A stretch of 64,000 nt of DNA from Enterococcus gilvus ATCC BAA-350 (GTDB lineage Bacteria; Bacillota; Bacilli; Lactobacillales; Enterococcaceae), in contig NZ_ASWH01000001.1 of the NCBI RefSeq assembly GCF_000407545.1, positions 1,379,501-1,443,500 of the forward strand. Reading direction: 5' to 3'. Position numbers and translations under genes: made by a program. Shown piece after piece: positions 19,424 through 32,285 of this stretch; position 1 is the first letter of the stretch; every line of letters begins with the position of its first letter. Below the pieces are notes generated by a model. That model saw only the letters and a program-made list of their open reading frames with translations. It ran no database searches and was not told the DNA's origin.

Positions 19424-20281
19424 ATGCAGCGAATCATAAAAGGCATCATTTTAGTTATTAGCTTCTTATTGGTTTTCGGAGGCATTTATTATGCGAAGTT
19501 CCGATATTTTGGACCTGGAACCTTGCCTAAGCAGAAAGACGTTCATTATTCCAATGTACCAACAGTCTTTATACATGGTTACGAAGGAAACTCTTTTTCG
19601 TTTGGTCCATTACTTCGTCAACTTGAAAGAGACAACATTGCAAAACGTGAAATGACGATTGTTGTTCAGGCGGACGGCAAGTTGTCTGTAGAAGGCAAGT
19701 TAAAGAATATGAATGATAATCCGACAATTATGGTTCTTTTTTCAAAAGATGTTCCAGATGAAATCACTCAAAGTCAATGGATTGATACAGTGATGCGCTA
19801 TTTATACGAACAAAAAATTACGAGAGTAAACTTAGTGAGCCATTCAATGGGAGGTGTCTCTTCTCTTCGATACTTGTTGGAATATGCAGGAGATAGAACG
19901 CCTTCAGTAGAAAGGTTTGTCGCAATTTCGGCACCGTTTAATGATCTAGAAATTGCTGAAGACACAGAGGATGTATTTGCTTATGAAATGACTGATGGGG
20001 GGCCCACTGGCGAAACCCCGATTTATCAATACTTTGATAAGGCGATGAATAAACTGCCGTCAAATTTAAACGTGTTAAGCGTCGCTGGAGATTTAGGCGA
20101 CGGATCCGCTAGCGATGGCTCCGTTTCGACACATAGTGCATTTGCGTTACGGTTACTATTTAAAAAGCATGCTAAAAGTTATCAAGAATTAATTGTGAAA
20201 GGCGCAGGACACTCATCAATTACGAAAAGCGCGGAGTTGAAAAATGAATTGATCCGTTTTATTTGGAAAAAAGCAGCATGA
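19424..20281 (+). CDS. Alpha/beta hydrolase, DUF915-like, membrane-anchored
   Basis: Predicted extracytoplasmic lipase/esterase-type hydrolase of 285 aa. Residues ~5-24 form one hydrophobic segment serving as an N-terminal anchor or uncleaved signal. The hydrolase core has the oxyanion-region FIHGYEGN, the nucleophile elbow SHSMGG and a C-terminal GAGHSSI histidine. These are the features of the DUF915 family. The start ATG at 19424 follows AAGAGGT and lies 3 nt after the DUF1803-like gene. Its last codons lie inside the arm of a terminator shared with the convergent gene. The substrate is unknown. Confidence 0.87.
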   Translation: MQRIIKGIILVISFLLVFGGIYYAKFRYFGPGTLPKQKDVHYSNVPTVFIHGYEGNSFSFGPLLRQLERDNIAKREMTIVVQADGKLSVEGKLKNMNDNPTIMVLFSKDVPDEITQSQWIDTVMRYLYEQKITRVNLVSHSMGGVSSLRYLLEYAGDRTPSVERFVAISAPFNDLEIAEDTEDVFAYEMTDGGPTGETPIYQYFDKAMNKLPSNLNVLSVAGDLGDGSASDGSVSTHSAFALRLLFKKHAKSYQELIVKGAGHSSITKSAELKNELIRFIWKKAA

Positions 20282-20306
20282 AGTTAAGGCTTCATGCTGC
20301 TTTTTT
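20266..20306. terminator. Bidirectional terminator overlapping both convergent stop codons
   Basis: Stem arms GCAGCATGAAG and CTTCATGCTGC are flanked by an A-run and a T-run. One arm contains the final codons of the DUF915-like gene and the other those of the DUF2179 gene, which end two bases apart. Confidence 0.9.
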
Positions 20307-20838
20307 GACGTTTGCGCACTTTTTTTGTCCAAAATCCACCAGAAATATATTTGGGTTCGTAGGAAATGATAAAGGCGCGGTCTTCGACTTCTTTTATCAA
20401 CGCATAGAGGGTTCGTTCTGTTTTACGAGGCGATAAGATTTCAAGAACCATTCGTCCACCCTCTAGTCCCTCACCGTAGGATTGTGTGACCCCATAGCCG
20501 TTGTTACGAAGAATACGTGGTAAGCTCGCTTCTTGGTCTGTATTTGTCGGCAAAATGACAGTAACCATAATATAGCCAAGTGCTAACTTGTCTTCAATCT
20601 TGATCCCGACGCTTATGCCAATAGCATAGCCTAAAGCGTAAGTAAGTAAATTAAGAGGATTGTCTAAACGGTTCAATACCATCGACAGTCCAAGAATGTA
20701 AATCGTGATCTCAACCATACTCATCAATGGGGCCAATACTCGGTAGCCCTTCATCGTGAGCATAAATCGAAGGGTGTTTAAGGTGACGTAGGAAAAGTTG
20801 ATAACAAAGATCATCAGCAGCATTTTTATGTCAATCAT
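20284..20838 (-). CDS. DUF2179/UPF0316 membrane protein
   Basis: A 184-aa protein with about three transmembrane helices in residues ~5-85 (LLMIFVINFSYVTLNTL and SMVEITIYILGLSMVL). A soluble C-terminal DUF2179 domain follows, containing RKTERTLYALIKEVEDRAFI, typical of the UPF0316 family. DUF2179 domains are proposed to bind a small ligand, but no function is established. The gene is a single unit, convergent with the hydrolase gene. Its ATG at 20838 follows GGAGGTTTTATA. Confidence 0.88.
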   Translation of the reverse strand: MIDIKMLLMIFVINFSYVTLNTLRFMLTMKGYRVLAPLMSMVEITIYILGLSMVLNRLDNPLNLLTYALGYAIGISVGIKIEDKLALGYIMVTVILPTNTDQEASLPRILRNNGYGVTQSYGEGLEGGRMVLEILSPRKTERTLYALIKEVEDRAFIISYEPKYISGGFWTKKVRKRQKSSMKP

Positions 20839-21260
20839 TATAAAACCTCCAAATTCATGTGATTTATTCTATAGTCAATCATTTATCCAATTCTTTTTTC
20901 TATGGGTACTAGCCTAACGATTATTTTTCTAAAACGCAAATAGAAGGAAAAAAAGATTAAAATCTTTTTTTGTTAGTGGTCAAAAAAGCGAAAAATATAT
21001 ATAATGATTGTTATTTTTTGGAGAAAAATTGAATTATTTTAAGGAATTGAAATTTTTGTCTTCTATTTTAATTCTTATTATAATATAATATTAGGTAAGG
21101 ACATTTAATAATGTGGAGTCAGAATAATAGAACGCTTAACGAGTTGTTTGTTAAGTCTTTGTGTTATTATAATAGAACAAAGAATGTTTTTATTATTAGA
21201 CTTTGCACATCGAAATGTAATCTAAGGACGCTTCGCCGTTCATTTGAAAAGGTGGTTCTC
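20839..21260. other. 422-nt spacer and glgB leader
   Basis: Spacer between the divergent DUF2179 gene and glgB. It holds the glgB promoter and then a leader of about 165 nt. In that leader CTTAAC and GTTAAG can form a small hairpin around a 9-nt loop near 21134-21154. The frame of glgB stays open upstream to 21111, but that part (rich in Lys, Arg, Asn and Cys) is unlike any GlgB N-terminus and lacks a ribosome site. I found no convincing catabolite-response element or known riboswitch here. Confidence 0.5.
21056..21084 (+). promoter_or_regulatory. Promoter of the glycogen operon
   Basis: TTGTCT at 21056-21061, a 17-nt spacer and a perfect TATAAT at 21079-21084; a second TATAAT overlaps at 21084-21089. 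Confidence 0.6.
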
Positions 21261-23162
21261 ATGGAAAATTATAATCAAGTTGGAACGCAACATGTGGAAG
21301 ATGCTAAGAGAACATTTTTGTCTGGCGAGAATTTTTATGCGCAACATTTATTAGGAGCGCATCAAGTGCAGGACGGCTACGTTTTTCGAGTATGGGCACC
21401 CAATGCATTAGCAGTATCTCTAGTAGGTGATTTTAACGATTGGCAAGATCTCCCGATGAAGAAAGACGAAGATAGTGGGATTTGGGAAGTGTTCACGAAC
21501 AGTGCGAAAGAAGGAGAATTGTACAAATTCAAAGTGCAACAGGCAAATGGTCGAGAAATTTTAAAGATTGATCCTTTTGCTGTTCGATTTGAGAAAAGGC
21601 CTGGAGATGCCGCAGAACTATATACTTTCCCTGAAAAAAAATGGAAAGATGGTCTTTGGCGAGGGCGCAGTAAGCGTTCCAATGCTTTTAAACGACCTAT
21701 GAGTATTTATGAGGTTCATGCGAGTTCTTGGAAGCATCACGAAGACGGCACCCCTTATAGTTTCACGGAGTTAAAAGAGGAGCTCATCCCATATTTAGTT
21801 AGCATGAATTATACTCACATTGAATTTATGCCGCTAATGGAGCATCCGTTAGGCAGATCTTGGGGATATCAATTGATCGGGTATTTTGCGTTTAGTTCAT
21901 ATTATGGTTCACCAGCAGAATTTCAAGATTTTGTCGAAGCTTGTCATCTAAATAACATTGGTGTATTCGTTGACTGGGTACCTGGTCACTATTGTATCAA
22001 CGATGACACGTTGCCTTATTACGATGGCACCCCTCAATTTGAATATACGGATTCTGATCGGGCAAAAAACAATCGTTGGGGTTCGATTAACTTTGATCTC
22101 GGGAAACCACAAGTTCAAAGCTTTCTGATTTCCAGTGCAATGTTTTGGATCGAGATGTTTCATATTGACGGCTTTCGTGTGGATGCGGTCTCCAGTATGA
22201 TCTATCGGGACTATGATGACGGTCCATGGACGCCGAATCATGAGGGCGGAAATCGTAATTTTGAAGGCTATTATTTTCTACAAAAATTGAATGCTGTAAT
22301 TAAATTAGCACATCCCAACGTAGTGATGATCGCGGAAGAAAGCTCTTCTGAAACTCCAGTGACTGGTATGATCGAAAGCGGTTCTTTAGGCTTTGATTTC
22401 AAATGGAATATGGGATGGATGAACGATATTTTGCGTTTTTACGAGATGGACCCAGTATACCGAAAAGACAATTTTAACTTGATTACTTTTTCATTCATGT
22501 ACATGATGCAGGAGAATTTTATATTGCCGCTGTCACATGACGAAGTGGTTCATGGTAAAAAGAGCCTGATGCATAAAATGTGGGGAGATCGGTACAAGCA
22601 ATTTGCGCAGTTAAGAAATATGTACACGTACTTCATGACCCACCCAGGGAAAAAATTAATGTTTATGGGTGGTGAATGGGGCCAGTTTCTAGAGTGGAAG
22701 TTTGACGAAGGTTTAGAGTGGGAAGATTTGAAGGATGCGAAGAATCATTCAATGTTGCAGTTCACTTCAGAACTAAATCATTTTTACAAAAAACAAACGG
22801 CTTTATGGGAAATGGAAGATTCCTATGAAACAATTGAAATTATTGATGCAGATAATACCGAGGAGTCCGTTTTGTCATTCATTCGCAAAGGAAAACGAAA
22901 GAAAGATTTCTTGATTGTCATTTTGAATATGACCCCAATTGAACGTAGAGATTTTCGTATCGGTGTTCCATACCCAGGAGCTTATACTGAAGTTTGGAAT
23001 ACAGAAATGGAAGAATTTGGCGGAACATGGACAAAACACAACGCAGATTGTCAAAGTGAATCAATTGAATTTAAAGAGTACGGACAGTCGATTAAAACGA
23101 CAGTCCCTGCCTTAGGAGCAATTATTTTAAAACCAGAGTCAATCAATATACGTAAGAAATAG
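21261..23162 (+). CDS. glgB: 1,4-alpha-glucan branching enzyme
   Basis: Introduces alpha-1,6 branches into glycogen. With the ATG at 21261 (AAAAGGTGG upstream) the protein is 633 aa, the standard length. The upstream in-frame extension to 21111 is rejected. An N-terminal CBM48-type domain ([20 protein letters not shown]) precedes the GH13 barrel. The catalytic residues are D308 (GFRVDAV), E359 (MIAEESS) and D427 ([10 protein letters not shown]). It is the first gene of glgB-C-D-A-P, 11 nt before glgC. Confidence 0.96.
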   Translation: MENYNQVGTQHVEDAKRTFLSGENFYAQHLLGAHQVQDGYVFRVWAPNALAVSLVGDFNDWQDLPMKKDEDSGIWEVFTNSAKEGELYKFKVQQANGREILKIDPFAVRFEKRPGDAAELYTFPEKKWKDGLWRGRSKRSNAFKRPMSIYEVHASSWKHHEDGTPYSFTELKEELIPYLVSMNYTHIEFMPLMEHPLGRSWGYQLIGYFAFSSYYGSPAEFQDFVEACHLNNIGVFVDWVPGHYCINDDTLPYYDGTPQFEYTDSDRAKNNRWGSINFDLGKPQVQSFLISSAMFWIEMFHIDGFRVDAVSSMIYRDYDDGPWTPNHEGGNRNFEGYYFLQKLNAVIKLAHPNVVMIAEESSSETPVTGMIESGSLGFDFKWNMGWMNDILRFYEMDPVYRKDNFNLITFSFMYMMQENFILPLSHDEVVHGKKSLMHKMWGDRYKQFAQLRNMYTYFMTHPGKKLMFMGGEWGQFLEWKFDEGLEWEDLKDAKNHSMLQFTSELNHFYKKQTALWEMEDSYETIEIIDADNTEESVLSFIRKGKRKKDFLIVILNMTPIERRDFRIGVPYPGAYTEVWNTEMEEFGGTWTKHNADCQSESIEFKEYGQSIKTTVPALGAIILKPESINIRKK

Positions 23163-23173
23163 AGGGGAGGTCG

Positions 23174-24346
23174 ATGAAGGAAAGTCCTTCATCAAATAAA
23201 ATGAAAACAGAGATATTAGCAATGATTTTAGCCGGTGGGAAAGGTTCTCGCTTAGGCAAACTTACACAAAAAATTGCAAAACCTGCTGTCCCTTTTGGCG
23301 GTCGCTATCGGATTATCGATTTTACATTAAGTAATTGTATCAATTCAGGGATCAACAATGTCGGTGTAGTAACACAGTATCAACCACTCGCACTAAACAA
23401 TCATATTGGCAATGGTTCCAGCTGGGGGTTTGATGGACTTAATTCTGGCGTCACTATCCTACAGCCGTATTCAAGCAATGATGGAAGTAAATGGTTTGAA
23501 GGAACAGCGCACGCTATCTATCAAAATATGGATTATATCGATCAAATGGACCCGCAATACGTTCTGGTATTATCAGGGGATCATATTTACAAAATGGATT
23601 ATGAGTCTATGTTGGAGGATCATAAAGCAAACAACGCTTCATTGACAGTTGCTGTGATCGAAGTCCCTATTGATGAGGCTTCGCGTTTCGGTATCATGAA
23701 TACGGATGATAACGATCGGATTATTGAGTTTGAAGAAAAACCGGAGGAGCCTAAGAGTGATTTAGCTTCGATGGGTATTTATATCTTTAACTGGAGTCGT
23801 CTACGGAGTGTCCTGTTAAACAGCTACAAAAAAGATGATCAAATGTTGGATTTCGGTAAACATGTTATTCCGGCGTATCTTGAAAGCGGCGAAAATGTTT
23901 TTGCCTATCGTTTTGACGGTTACTGGAAAGATGTCGGTACCATTGATTCGCTTTGGGAAGCAAGTATGGAATTTATCGATCCGGGTCATAGCCTAAATAT
24001 TCGCGATAAAAACTGGCGTATTTTAGCAAAAAATACAATTTCTCCACCACATTTCTTGACGGAAAACGCAGATGTAAAGAACTCATTAGTTGTGGATGGC
24101 TGTTATGTCGCTGGTAAAGTGGAGCATAGTATTTTGTCGAACGATGTTCAAGTCAAAGAAGGTGCAAAAGTCATTGATAGTGTCATCATGCCTGGTGCAA
24201 CAATTGGCAAGAATGTACAAATTACGAAAGCGATCATCGGAGAAAATGCAATTATCGGAGACGATGCTGTCGTTGATGGATCAGATGAAATCGCGGTTGT
24301 GGGATATTCAGAAGTGATTGGAGTGTTGACAAGTGAGAGCGAATAA
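23174..24346 (+). CDS. glgC: Glucose-1-phosphate adenylyltransferase, catalytic subunit
   Basis: Makes ADP-glucose, the glucosyl donor for glycogen, from ATP and glucose-1-phosphate. The protein is 390 aa. The N-terminal nucleotidyltransferase motif is [13 protein letters not shown], followed by [19 protein letters not shown] and the catalytic-region [10 protein letters not shown]. The C-terminus is a left-handed beta-helix with hexapeptide repeats. The ATG at 23174 has GGGGAGG directly upstream. In Firmicutes the enzyme works as a GlgC/GlgD heteromer, and glgD overlaps its 3' end by 14 nt. Confidence 0.96.
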   Translation: MKESPSSNKMKTEILAMILAGGKGSRLGKLTQKIAKPAVPFGGRYRIIDFTLSNCINSGINNVGVVTQYQPLALNNHIGNGSSWGFDGLNSGVTILQPYSSNDGSKWFEGTAHAIYQNMDYIDQMDPQYVLVLSGDHIYKMDYESMLEDHKANNASLTVAVIEVPIDEASRFGIMNTDDNDRIIEFEEKPEEPKSDLASMGIYIFNWSRLRSVLLNSYKKDDQMLDFGKHVIPAYLESGENVFAYRFDGYWKDVGTIDSLWEASMEFIDPGHSLNIRDKNWRILAKNTISPPHFLTENADVKNSLVVDGCYVAGKVEHSILSNDVQVKEGAKVIDSVIMPGATIGKNVQITKAIIGENAIIGDDAVVDGSDEIAVVGYSEVIGVLTSESE

Positions 24347-25481
24347 AATGTGTGCCATTATGGGTAATGTATACGAATGCCCAGAATTATTACCTTTAAC
24401 TGAAAAAAGACCACTAGCAACGCTGCCTTTCGATTGCAAGTATCGTCTGATCGACTTCAATCTGTCGAATGCAATTAATGCCAATATTAAATCTGTCTAT
24501 ATGGTCTTTAATCAAGGAACAACAAAATCTGTTTTCGATCATATTGGCGGTGGACGTGAATGGCATTTGGATAGTGTTGATAGTCGCTATTTTATCCATT
24601 TTTATCAGGATTTCTTAAAAAAGAAAGCAGAAGGTCGTCCGTACTTTGAATCTGTAATCGACTATTTGAATAAGTCAAAATCAGAATATACCGTCTTTAT
24701 GGGGAATCGTATGCTCTGCAACATCGACTTAGAAGCAGTGCTGAAAATTCATCAACAAAGCGATAGCGTTATGACTGTCGTTTATAAAAAAATGTCCAAA
24801 GATCATATTTATCGACAAGATGAAATCATCGAAGTAGATAATCATGGGATTGTCCAAGGACATCATAATTTCTTGGAAGACACGACTGGGGACGAAATGC
24901 TGAATCTTGGCATGAAGATATTTGTCTGTCGGACGGATTGGATGATTGATGCATTGAATGAAGGGCAAAAAAATGGTGGGCCAGTCGCTATTTTAGACTT
25001 TTTGACAATGATTATGAGTAAAGTGAAAACCTCTGCTTATGAATATACGGGTTATTTAAGTAATATTTTTGATATTAAATCTTATTATGATGCGAATATG
25101 TCAATGCTTGATCCTAAAAAATTCACTTCATTGCTTTATTCAAAACAAAAAATCTATACAAAATTAAAAAATGAGGTCGCAACGTATTATTCACCTTCAT
25201 CAGAAGTGACGAACAGCCAATTTGCAACAGGGTGTATTGTTGATGGAAAAGCCCACAGCTCTCTTTTTTCTAGAAGTGTGGTAATTGAAAAAGGTGCTGA
25301 TATTTCAGATTCAATAGTTATGGCTAGTTGTACTATTCGTGAAAATGCGTTCATCAAACACGCAATTTTGGATAAAAATGTCGTAGTAGAGTCAGGCGTA
25401 AAAATCATCGGTTCAGCTGAAAAACCTGTAGTAATTAAGAAAAATACACACGTATTAAGCGATGTATACGGAGGCGAATAA
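24333..25481 (+). CDS. glgD: Glucose-1-phosphate adenylyltransferase, regulatory subunit GlgD
   Basis: Non-catalytic or regulatory partner of GlgC, 382 aa. It keeps the fold ([22 protein letters not shown]) but has lost the GGKGSRL nucleotide loop: the corresponding position reads [12 protein letters not shown]. The SGDH block is altered to FMGNRML. The start is probably the GTG at 24333, because [12 protein letters not shown] then aligns with known GlgD N-termini. An ATG at 24348, just after the glgC stop, is the alternative. glgA follows two bases after its stop. Confidence 0.93.
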   Translation: MRANKMCAIMGNVYECPELLPLTEKRPLATLPFDCKYRLIDFNLSNAINANIKSVYMVFNQGTTKSVFDHIGGGREWHLDSVDSRYFIHFYQDFLKKKAEGRPYFESVIDYLNKSKSEYTVFMGNRMLCNIDLEAVLKIHQQSDSVMTVVYKKMSKDHIYRQDEIIEVDNHGIVQGHHNFLEDTTGDEMLNLGMKIFVCRTDWMIDALNEGQKNGGPVAILDFLTMIMSKVKTSAYEYTGYLSNIFDIKSYYDANMSMLDPKKFTSLLYSKQKIYTKLKNEVATYYSPSSEVTNSQFATGCIVDGKAHSSLFSRSVVIEKGADISDSIVMASCTIRENAFIKHAILDKNVVVESGVKIIGSAEKPVVIKKNTHVLSDVYGGE

Positions 25482-25483
25482 GC

Positions 25484-26911
25484 TTGAAAACATTATTTGT
25501 AGCAGCTGAATGTGCTCCTTTTTTCAAAACAGGGGGATTGGGTGACGTTGCAGGGGCTTTGCCAAAGGCGCTGAAAGAAAAAGGAACAGATATAAAAGTT
25601 GTTCTGCCATTTTTTACAAAGATGGCCCAACGGTATAAAGAACAGGTGCAAGACTTGTTTTCATTTGATGTGCACGTTGGTTGGCGCAAACAATATTGTG
25701 GTGTGAAATATCTTCGCTTGAATGAGATCGATTATTATTTTCTAGACAACCTTTATTATTTCGACCGTCCAGAATTATACGGGTATTTTGATGACGGAGA
25801 ACGCTTTGCTTTCTATCAGCAAGCGGTGATTGAATTAATGGAAAAAATCGACTTTATTCCTGATGTGATGCACGTAAATGATTATCACACCTCGTTCATT
25901 CCTTTTTTATTGAAGGAAAAGTATCGTTGGATACAGAAGTTCAGTGACATACGAACAGTCTTAACAATTCACAATATTGAGTTTCAAGGTCAATATGGCC
26001 GCGAAGTCTTGTATGATTTATTTGATATGGGAGGCGAGCGGTACGACGATGGAACCATACGTTTTAATAATTGCGTGAATTTTATGAAGGCAGGGATTCT
26101 TTATGCGGATCGCGTAACGACAGTTAGCCCTTCTTATGCTGAAGAAATTAAAACACCTGAATTCGGAGCGGGTTTAGATGTGATTTTACGCATGGAAAGC
26201 GGGAAGCTGCATGGAATATTGAACGGTATTGACTACGAAGCATTTGACCCAGCAACTGATCCAGCCCTCTTTGCTAATTATGATAAAAATCATTTGGATA
26301 AAAAGATCGAAAACAAAGTACAACTGCAAAAGCTGTTAGATTTGCCTGTTCGACCAGAGGTTCCTGTGATAGGTATCGTGAGTCGTCTAACGTATCAAAA
26401 AGGGTTTCATCTGTTATTGCAAGAAATGGAAAACCTTATGCAGTTTGATGTACAATTAGTGCTGATCGGGACGGGAGATCCAGATTTTGAAAATCAGTTT
26501 GTTCATTTCGGTGAGAGATATCCTCAAAAAACAAGTATTCATATAGCCTTTGATGTCACGTTGGCTCAAAAAGTGTATGCAGGGGTGGATATGTTCTTAA
26601 TGCCGTCAGCATTTGAACCTTGCGGATTATCTCAAATGATCTCTATGCGCTATGGAACTTTGCCAATCGTACACGAGATCGGCGGATTAAAGGATACAGT
26701 CCAGCCGTACAATCCAATAACAAATGAGGGAACGGGCTTTGGATTTAATGATTTTGAATCGTTCTATCTGATGAATGCGATGAAACAAGCCATTACTCTT
26801 TACCAAGAACACCAAGATATTTGGAAAGAGTTGATGGAAGAAGCGATGACTCGAGATTTTAGCTGGAATGAATCCAGTAAAAAATATTTAGAACTATACA
26901 AGCAAATGTAG
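25484..26911 (+). CDS. glgA: Glycogen synthase
   Basis: GT5 glycosyltransferase that extends alpha-1,4-glucan from ADP-glucose. The protein is 475 aa. The ADP-glucose-binding motif KTGGLGDV is at residues 15-22. The C-terminal GT-B domain shows IVSRLTYQKGF and the retaining-enzyme loop PSAFEPCGLSQM. The start is TTG at 25484 with GGAGG upstream. It lies two bases after glgD and is followed by a strong hairpin before glgP, which could tune glgP expression relative to glgBCDA. Confidence 0.96.
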   Translation: MKTLFVAAECAPFFKTGGLGDVAGALPKALKEKGTDIKVVLPFFTKMAQRYKEQVQDLFSFDVHVGWRKQYCGVKYLRLNEIDYYFLDNLYYFDRPELYGYFDDGERFAFYQQAVIELMEKIDFIPDVMHVNDYHTSFIPFLLKEKYRWIQKFSDIRTVLTIHNIEFQGQYGREVLYDLFDMGGERYDDGTIRFNNCVNFMKAGILYADRVTTVSPSYAEEIKTPEFGAGLDVILRMESGKLHGILNGIDYEAFDPATDPALFANYDKNHLDKKIENKVQLQKLLDLPVRPEVPVIGIVSRLTYQKGFHLLLQEMENLMQFDVQLVLIGTGDPDFENQFVHFGERYPQKTSIHIAFDVTLAQKVYAGVDMFLMPSAFEPCGLSQMISMRYGTLPIVHEIGGLKDTVQPYNPITNEGTGFGFNDFESFYLMNAMKQAITLYQEHQDIWKELMEEAMTRDFSWNESSKKYLELYKQM

Positions 26912-26916
26912 GATTC

Positions 26917-26965
26917 GAAAAAGCCAGAATCTAAAGCCTTAGGCTATGGATTTTGGCTTTTTCTA
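26917..26965 (+). terminator. Terminator or attenuator between glgA and glgP
   Basis: Long stem GAAAAAGCCAGAATC / GATTTTGGCTTTTTC with a small AGCC-TTA-GGCT hairpin inside its loop, followed by T-rich sequence. Confidence 0.8.
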
Positions 26966-27045
26966 TCATTGTTTCGTTGAAATGATGTATTGTAGATAGT
27001 AATTATTACTCAATTTTTATGAAAGCATAGGTTGGAGATGAGAAA

Positions 27046-29464
27046 ATGAATAAAATAGAATTTAAAAAGAAATTCAGTCGTCGTTTGGCAGAAAAATTCG
27101 CCATGGATGTCGCAGATGCATCACCAGATGAATTATATCAGACCCTAGGCTCATTGATGACTTCAGAGTATTCTCAAAGCTGGCAGCAAACATGGAAAGA
27201 TTATCGTGAAGCGGAACAGAAGCAAGCGTACTACTTTTCGATCGAGTTCTTGCCAGGGAAGATGCTAAAAAGCAACCTTTTAAATATGGGCTGGTTAGAG
27301 ATGGTGAGCGAAGGTTTAGCAGAATTAGGCATTCATTTAAATGATTTGGCGGAAGTAGAGCCTGACATGGCCCTCGGAAATGGCGGTTTAGGTCGTTTGG
27401 CTTCATGTTTTATGGATTCCATTGCGTCAACTGGATTACCTGGAAATGGAAACGGTATTCGCTATGAGTATGGTCTATTCAAGCAGCGTTTTGTAGATAA
27501 TTATCAGGTTGAATTGCCAGATGAGTGGCTTCAAAAAGGAAACTTATGGGAAGTTCGAAAAGAGAGCAAAGCAGTAGATGTGCGAATTGGCGGAGATGTT
27601 TACTTAAGTCCAGATGAATACGGCAATCTGACACCTATTTATCAAGATGGCATGCTTTTAAGAGCCGTTCCTTACGATACCGGAATGGTTGGTTATAAGA
27701 ATGACATTGTGAATACAATGCGCTTATGGTCGGTTGAAATTCCGCCAGAAGAAGAGGATCGCTATCGTAGTATTGAAGATCGGCGTGCAGTAGAGGACCT
27801 CACTTCCGTTTTATACCCGGATGATTCTAGTGAAGCCGGGAGAAAACTGCGCTTATCACAAGAGTATTTCTTTGTATCAGCCGGTGTTCAAAGTATCTTG
27901 CGTTATTACAAGCAACTGAAAAAACCAATGGATAAAATCAATCAATATATTGCGATCCATATTAATGATACCCATCCAGCGATGTGTGTAGCTGAGTTTA
28001 TGCGGCTTTTGATCGATGATGAAAAACTAGGTTGGGAACGCGCTTGGAACTTAACCCAAGAAGTAATGAGTTACACCAACCATACAATCATGGCAGAAGC
28101 CTTGGAGAAATGGTCAATCGGTATGATGAAAAGTGTTTGTCCTAGAATTTATCAAATCATCGAAGAAATTGATCGACGCTTTGTGGAAGAGATGACGGGG
28201 GTCCATGACTTTGATTTAATTCAACGAACCAGAATCATTCAATGCGATCAGGTGCACATGGCCCACCTTGCAATCATCGGTTCTCACTCAACAAATGGTG
28301 TAGCCAAATTGCATTCAGATCTATTGAAGTCAGTGGTTTTGCAAGATTTCTACCGTATTTATCCAGCTCGTTTTAATAACAAAACAAATGGTATCGCTAT
28401 GCGCCGCTGGACACAGCTTGCTAATCCGACGATGAGCAAAGTGTTAGACGATACAATTGGAGATTCTTGGCGAGAACAGCCAAAGAATCTACGCTTACTT
28501 TTGAATTATGAAGAAGATAATCAAGTGCTCGAAGCTCTAGCATCAGCAAAATTAGAGAATAAAAAACGCCTAGCCAGCTATATTAAGGAACACTGTAATA
28601 TTGAAGTGAATCCTCATGCGATTTTTGATGTCCAAATTAAACGATTGCATGCGTATAAGCGACAATTGTTGAATTTACTCCACATCATAAAACTATATTT
28701 GGATCTTAAAGAAGATCCTGAGCAAGCGATTGAACCTCGGGTCTTTATTTTCGGAGCAAAGGCAGCACCTAGCTACCATTATGCGAAGTCTGTTATCAAG
28801 GTCATCAATGAGGCCGCTAGTTTGATTAATCAGGATACTACGATTAAAGATAAACTAAAAATAGTCTTTTTAGAAAATTATAACGTCAGCTTAGCTGAGC
28901 GAATTATTCCGGCAGCGGATGTAAGTGAGCAGATTTCATTGGCTTCAAAAGAAGCTTCAGGAACCTCAAATATGAAATTGATGCTCAATGGCGCAGTGAC
29001 AATTGCTACGCTAGATGGCGCAAATGTCGAGATTCGTGATGCAGTGGGTGATGAAAATATCGCTATTTTTGGATTGACGGAATCGGAAGTTTATCAATAC
29101 TATGAAAATAAGAATTATTCAGCGACGAATATTTACAAAGAAAATGCCAATGTACACAAAGTAGTGAAGGCATTAATCGATGGAACAATTCCAAATATTT
29201 TCGCAGAGGGTCAAGAGATATTTGATTCACTCATTAAATACAACGACGAATTCTTTGTACTACGCGATTTTGAAGATTACTGTCTGGCACAAGAATCGAT
29301 TAATGAGGCGTATAAAGATAAACGCCGCTGGCAAAAAATAAGTCTAAATAACATTGCTCATGCCGGACGTTTTTCTTCAGACAGTACTGTCCAGCGTTAT
29401 GCAGAAGACATTTGGCAAATTGAACCCGTTTTTGCTCACGAAGATGATCGAGGAGTGATCCAAC

Positions 29465-29484
<20 letters not shown>
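27046..29484 (+). CDS. glgP: Glycogen/maltodextrin phosphorylase
   Basis: GT35 pyridoxal-phosphate enzyme that releases glucose-1-phosphate from alpha-glucans. The protein is 812 aa. The signature EASGTSNMKLMLNGA places the PLP-binding lysine at K644. The N-terminal region has GNGGLGRLASCFMDS and the substrate-site GIRYEYGLFKQ. The ATG at 27046 follows GGAG. Its 3' end overlaps the GH13 gene by 20 nt, so phosphorolysis and debranching are coupled. A terminator-like hairpin precedes it, and it may have its own promoter. Confidence 0.96.
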
Positions 29485-31297
<1,813 letters not shown>

Positions 31298-31387
31298 TAG
31301 GTACAAGTTCTTGTTAGTCATAATTTAAAAGCATTTTTTTAGTATTTGTGCTAAACTATGCTATATCAGAACAATAAGGATGATTTT

Positions 31388-31993
31388 ATGCAAACGTATA
31401 GCAGAAAAAAGAGTCGTTTTCCTGCATTTGATGATGAGGCAGGAGTCAAATTAGTTCAAACCAATCAGCGGGTATTGTTTGATGGTCAGGATGACTTAAT
31501 CACGAGTTATCGATTAGAAGCAAAAGATATCTTTGAACGTCCAATTTCGAAAGTAAAACGTGTAAGACGTGTGAACTTAGATGAAGAACCACGCAGAGAA
31601 CTCGATCATCATAAAGCGAATTTGCCGATGTATGAGAATGAACATAGAGAATCTAAAAAAGTGAATCTATTTGAAGAACGGAAGCCCAAAGAAACAGTCA
31701 AGCCTAAAGCTACGTTCAATTCTCGAAACGGACGCAGCGCAACACCCTTTGCTCCTAAATATGTCCCTTCTTCATTGATCCCTGATGAACCGGAAAATGC
31801 AGTTCACCCAAGGGAACTCATGCAGCGAATGGAAAAGGCAAAACAGTCGTATCTATTATTTGCATCTGAAAATGACGAAAAGCAGCCAGTGATTGAAAGA
31901 AAGAATTCTAGACAACGTTTAGATCGTTCTTTACGAGGCATTATGCAAGAGGACAATTCACAAATTGAAAACAGCAAATATTTTCATGATTAA
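31388..31993 (+). CDS. Uncharacterised basic, probably disordered protein
   Basis: I do not recognise this 201-aa protein. It is very rich in Lys, Arg, Glu and Asn, has no membrane segment or signal and is probably largely disordered. It contains short charged blocks such as KVKRVRRVNLDEEPRRE and VHPRELMQRMEKAKQSYLLFA. The ATG at 31388 is chosen because AAGGA lies seven bases before it; an ATG 30 bases earlier lacks a ribosome site. It is followed by a 61-aa gene in the same direction. A cytoplasmic or cell-division-associated role is conceivable, but nothing in the sequence supports a specific one. Confidence 0.72.
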   Translation: MQTYSRKKSRFPAFDDEAGVKLVQTNQRVLFDGQDDLITSYRLEAKDIFERPISKVKRVRRVNLDEEPRRELDHHKANLPMYENEHRESKKVNLFEERKPKETVKPKATFNSRNGRSATPFAPKYVPSSLIPDEPENAVHPRELMQRMEKAKQSYLLFASENDEKQPVIERKNSRQRLDRSLRGIMQEDNSQIENSKYFHD

Positions 31994-32052
31994 GACAGAA
32001 GGTGCCTTCAGGCATTCTTCTGTTGTTTTACGATGACGGGAGAGAAAGAAAC

Positions 32053-32238
32053 ATGAATCCATTTGAAGAAAAAATTCGTCAATTGCGGGCGGGAGAAATT
32101 GAGAGATTTGAAGTTTCCCGGGAAGACTTTTTCCTATTCCGAGAAGTTTGGCTTAAACAAGAAGATAAAAAATTTTTTCGAGGAATTGCCGGACTTAAAG
32201 GAATGATCATATATGTATACGATACAACGATTGTTTAG
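32053..32238 (+). CDS. Small uncharacterised protein (61 aa)
   Basis: A 61-aa protein starting at the ATG at 32053 with GGGAGAG upstream. The frame stays open further 5', but there is no ribosome site there. The sequence is amphipathic and charged (EEKIRQLRAGEIERFEV, then FFLFREVWLKQEDKKFFRG), with no membrane segment. It lies 59 nt after the disordered-protein gene, probably in the same transcript, and directly upstream of the tRNA-Leu gene. I do not recognise the family. Confidence 0.65.
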   Translation: MNPFEEKIRQLRAGEIERFEVSREDFFLFREVWLKQEDKKFFRGIAGLKGMIIYVYDTTIV

Positions 32239-32285
32239 ACTATTGACTTTTTTATGCTGACTCGCTATCATAAGAAAGGTTCTAT

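Noticed and set aside
21111..21260. A 50-residue N-terminal extension of GlgB
   Set aside because: It lacks a ribosome site, is compositionally unlike GlgB, and the ATG at 21261 with AAAAGGTGG gives the standard length.
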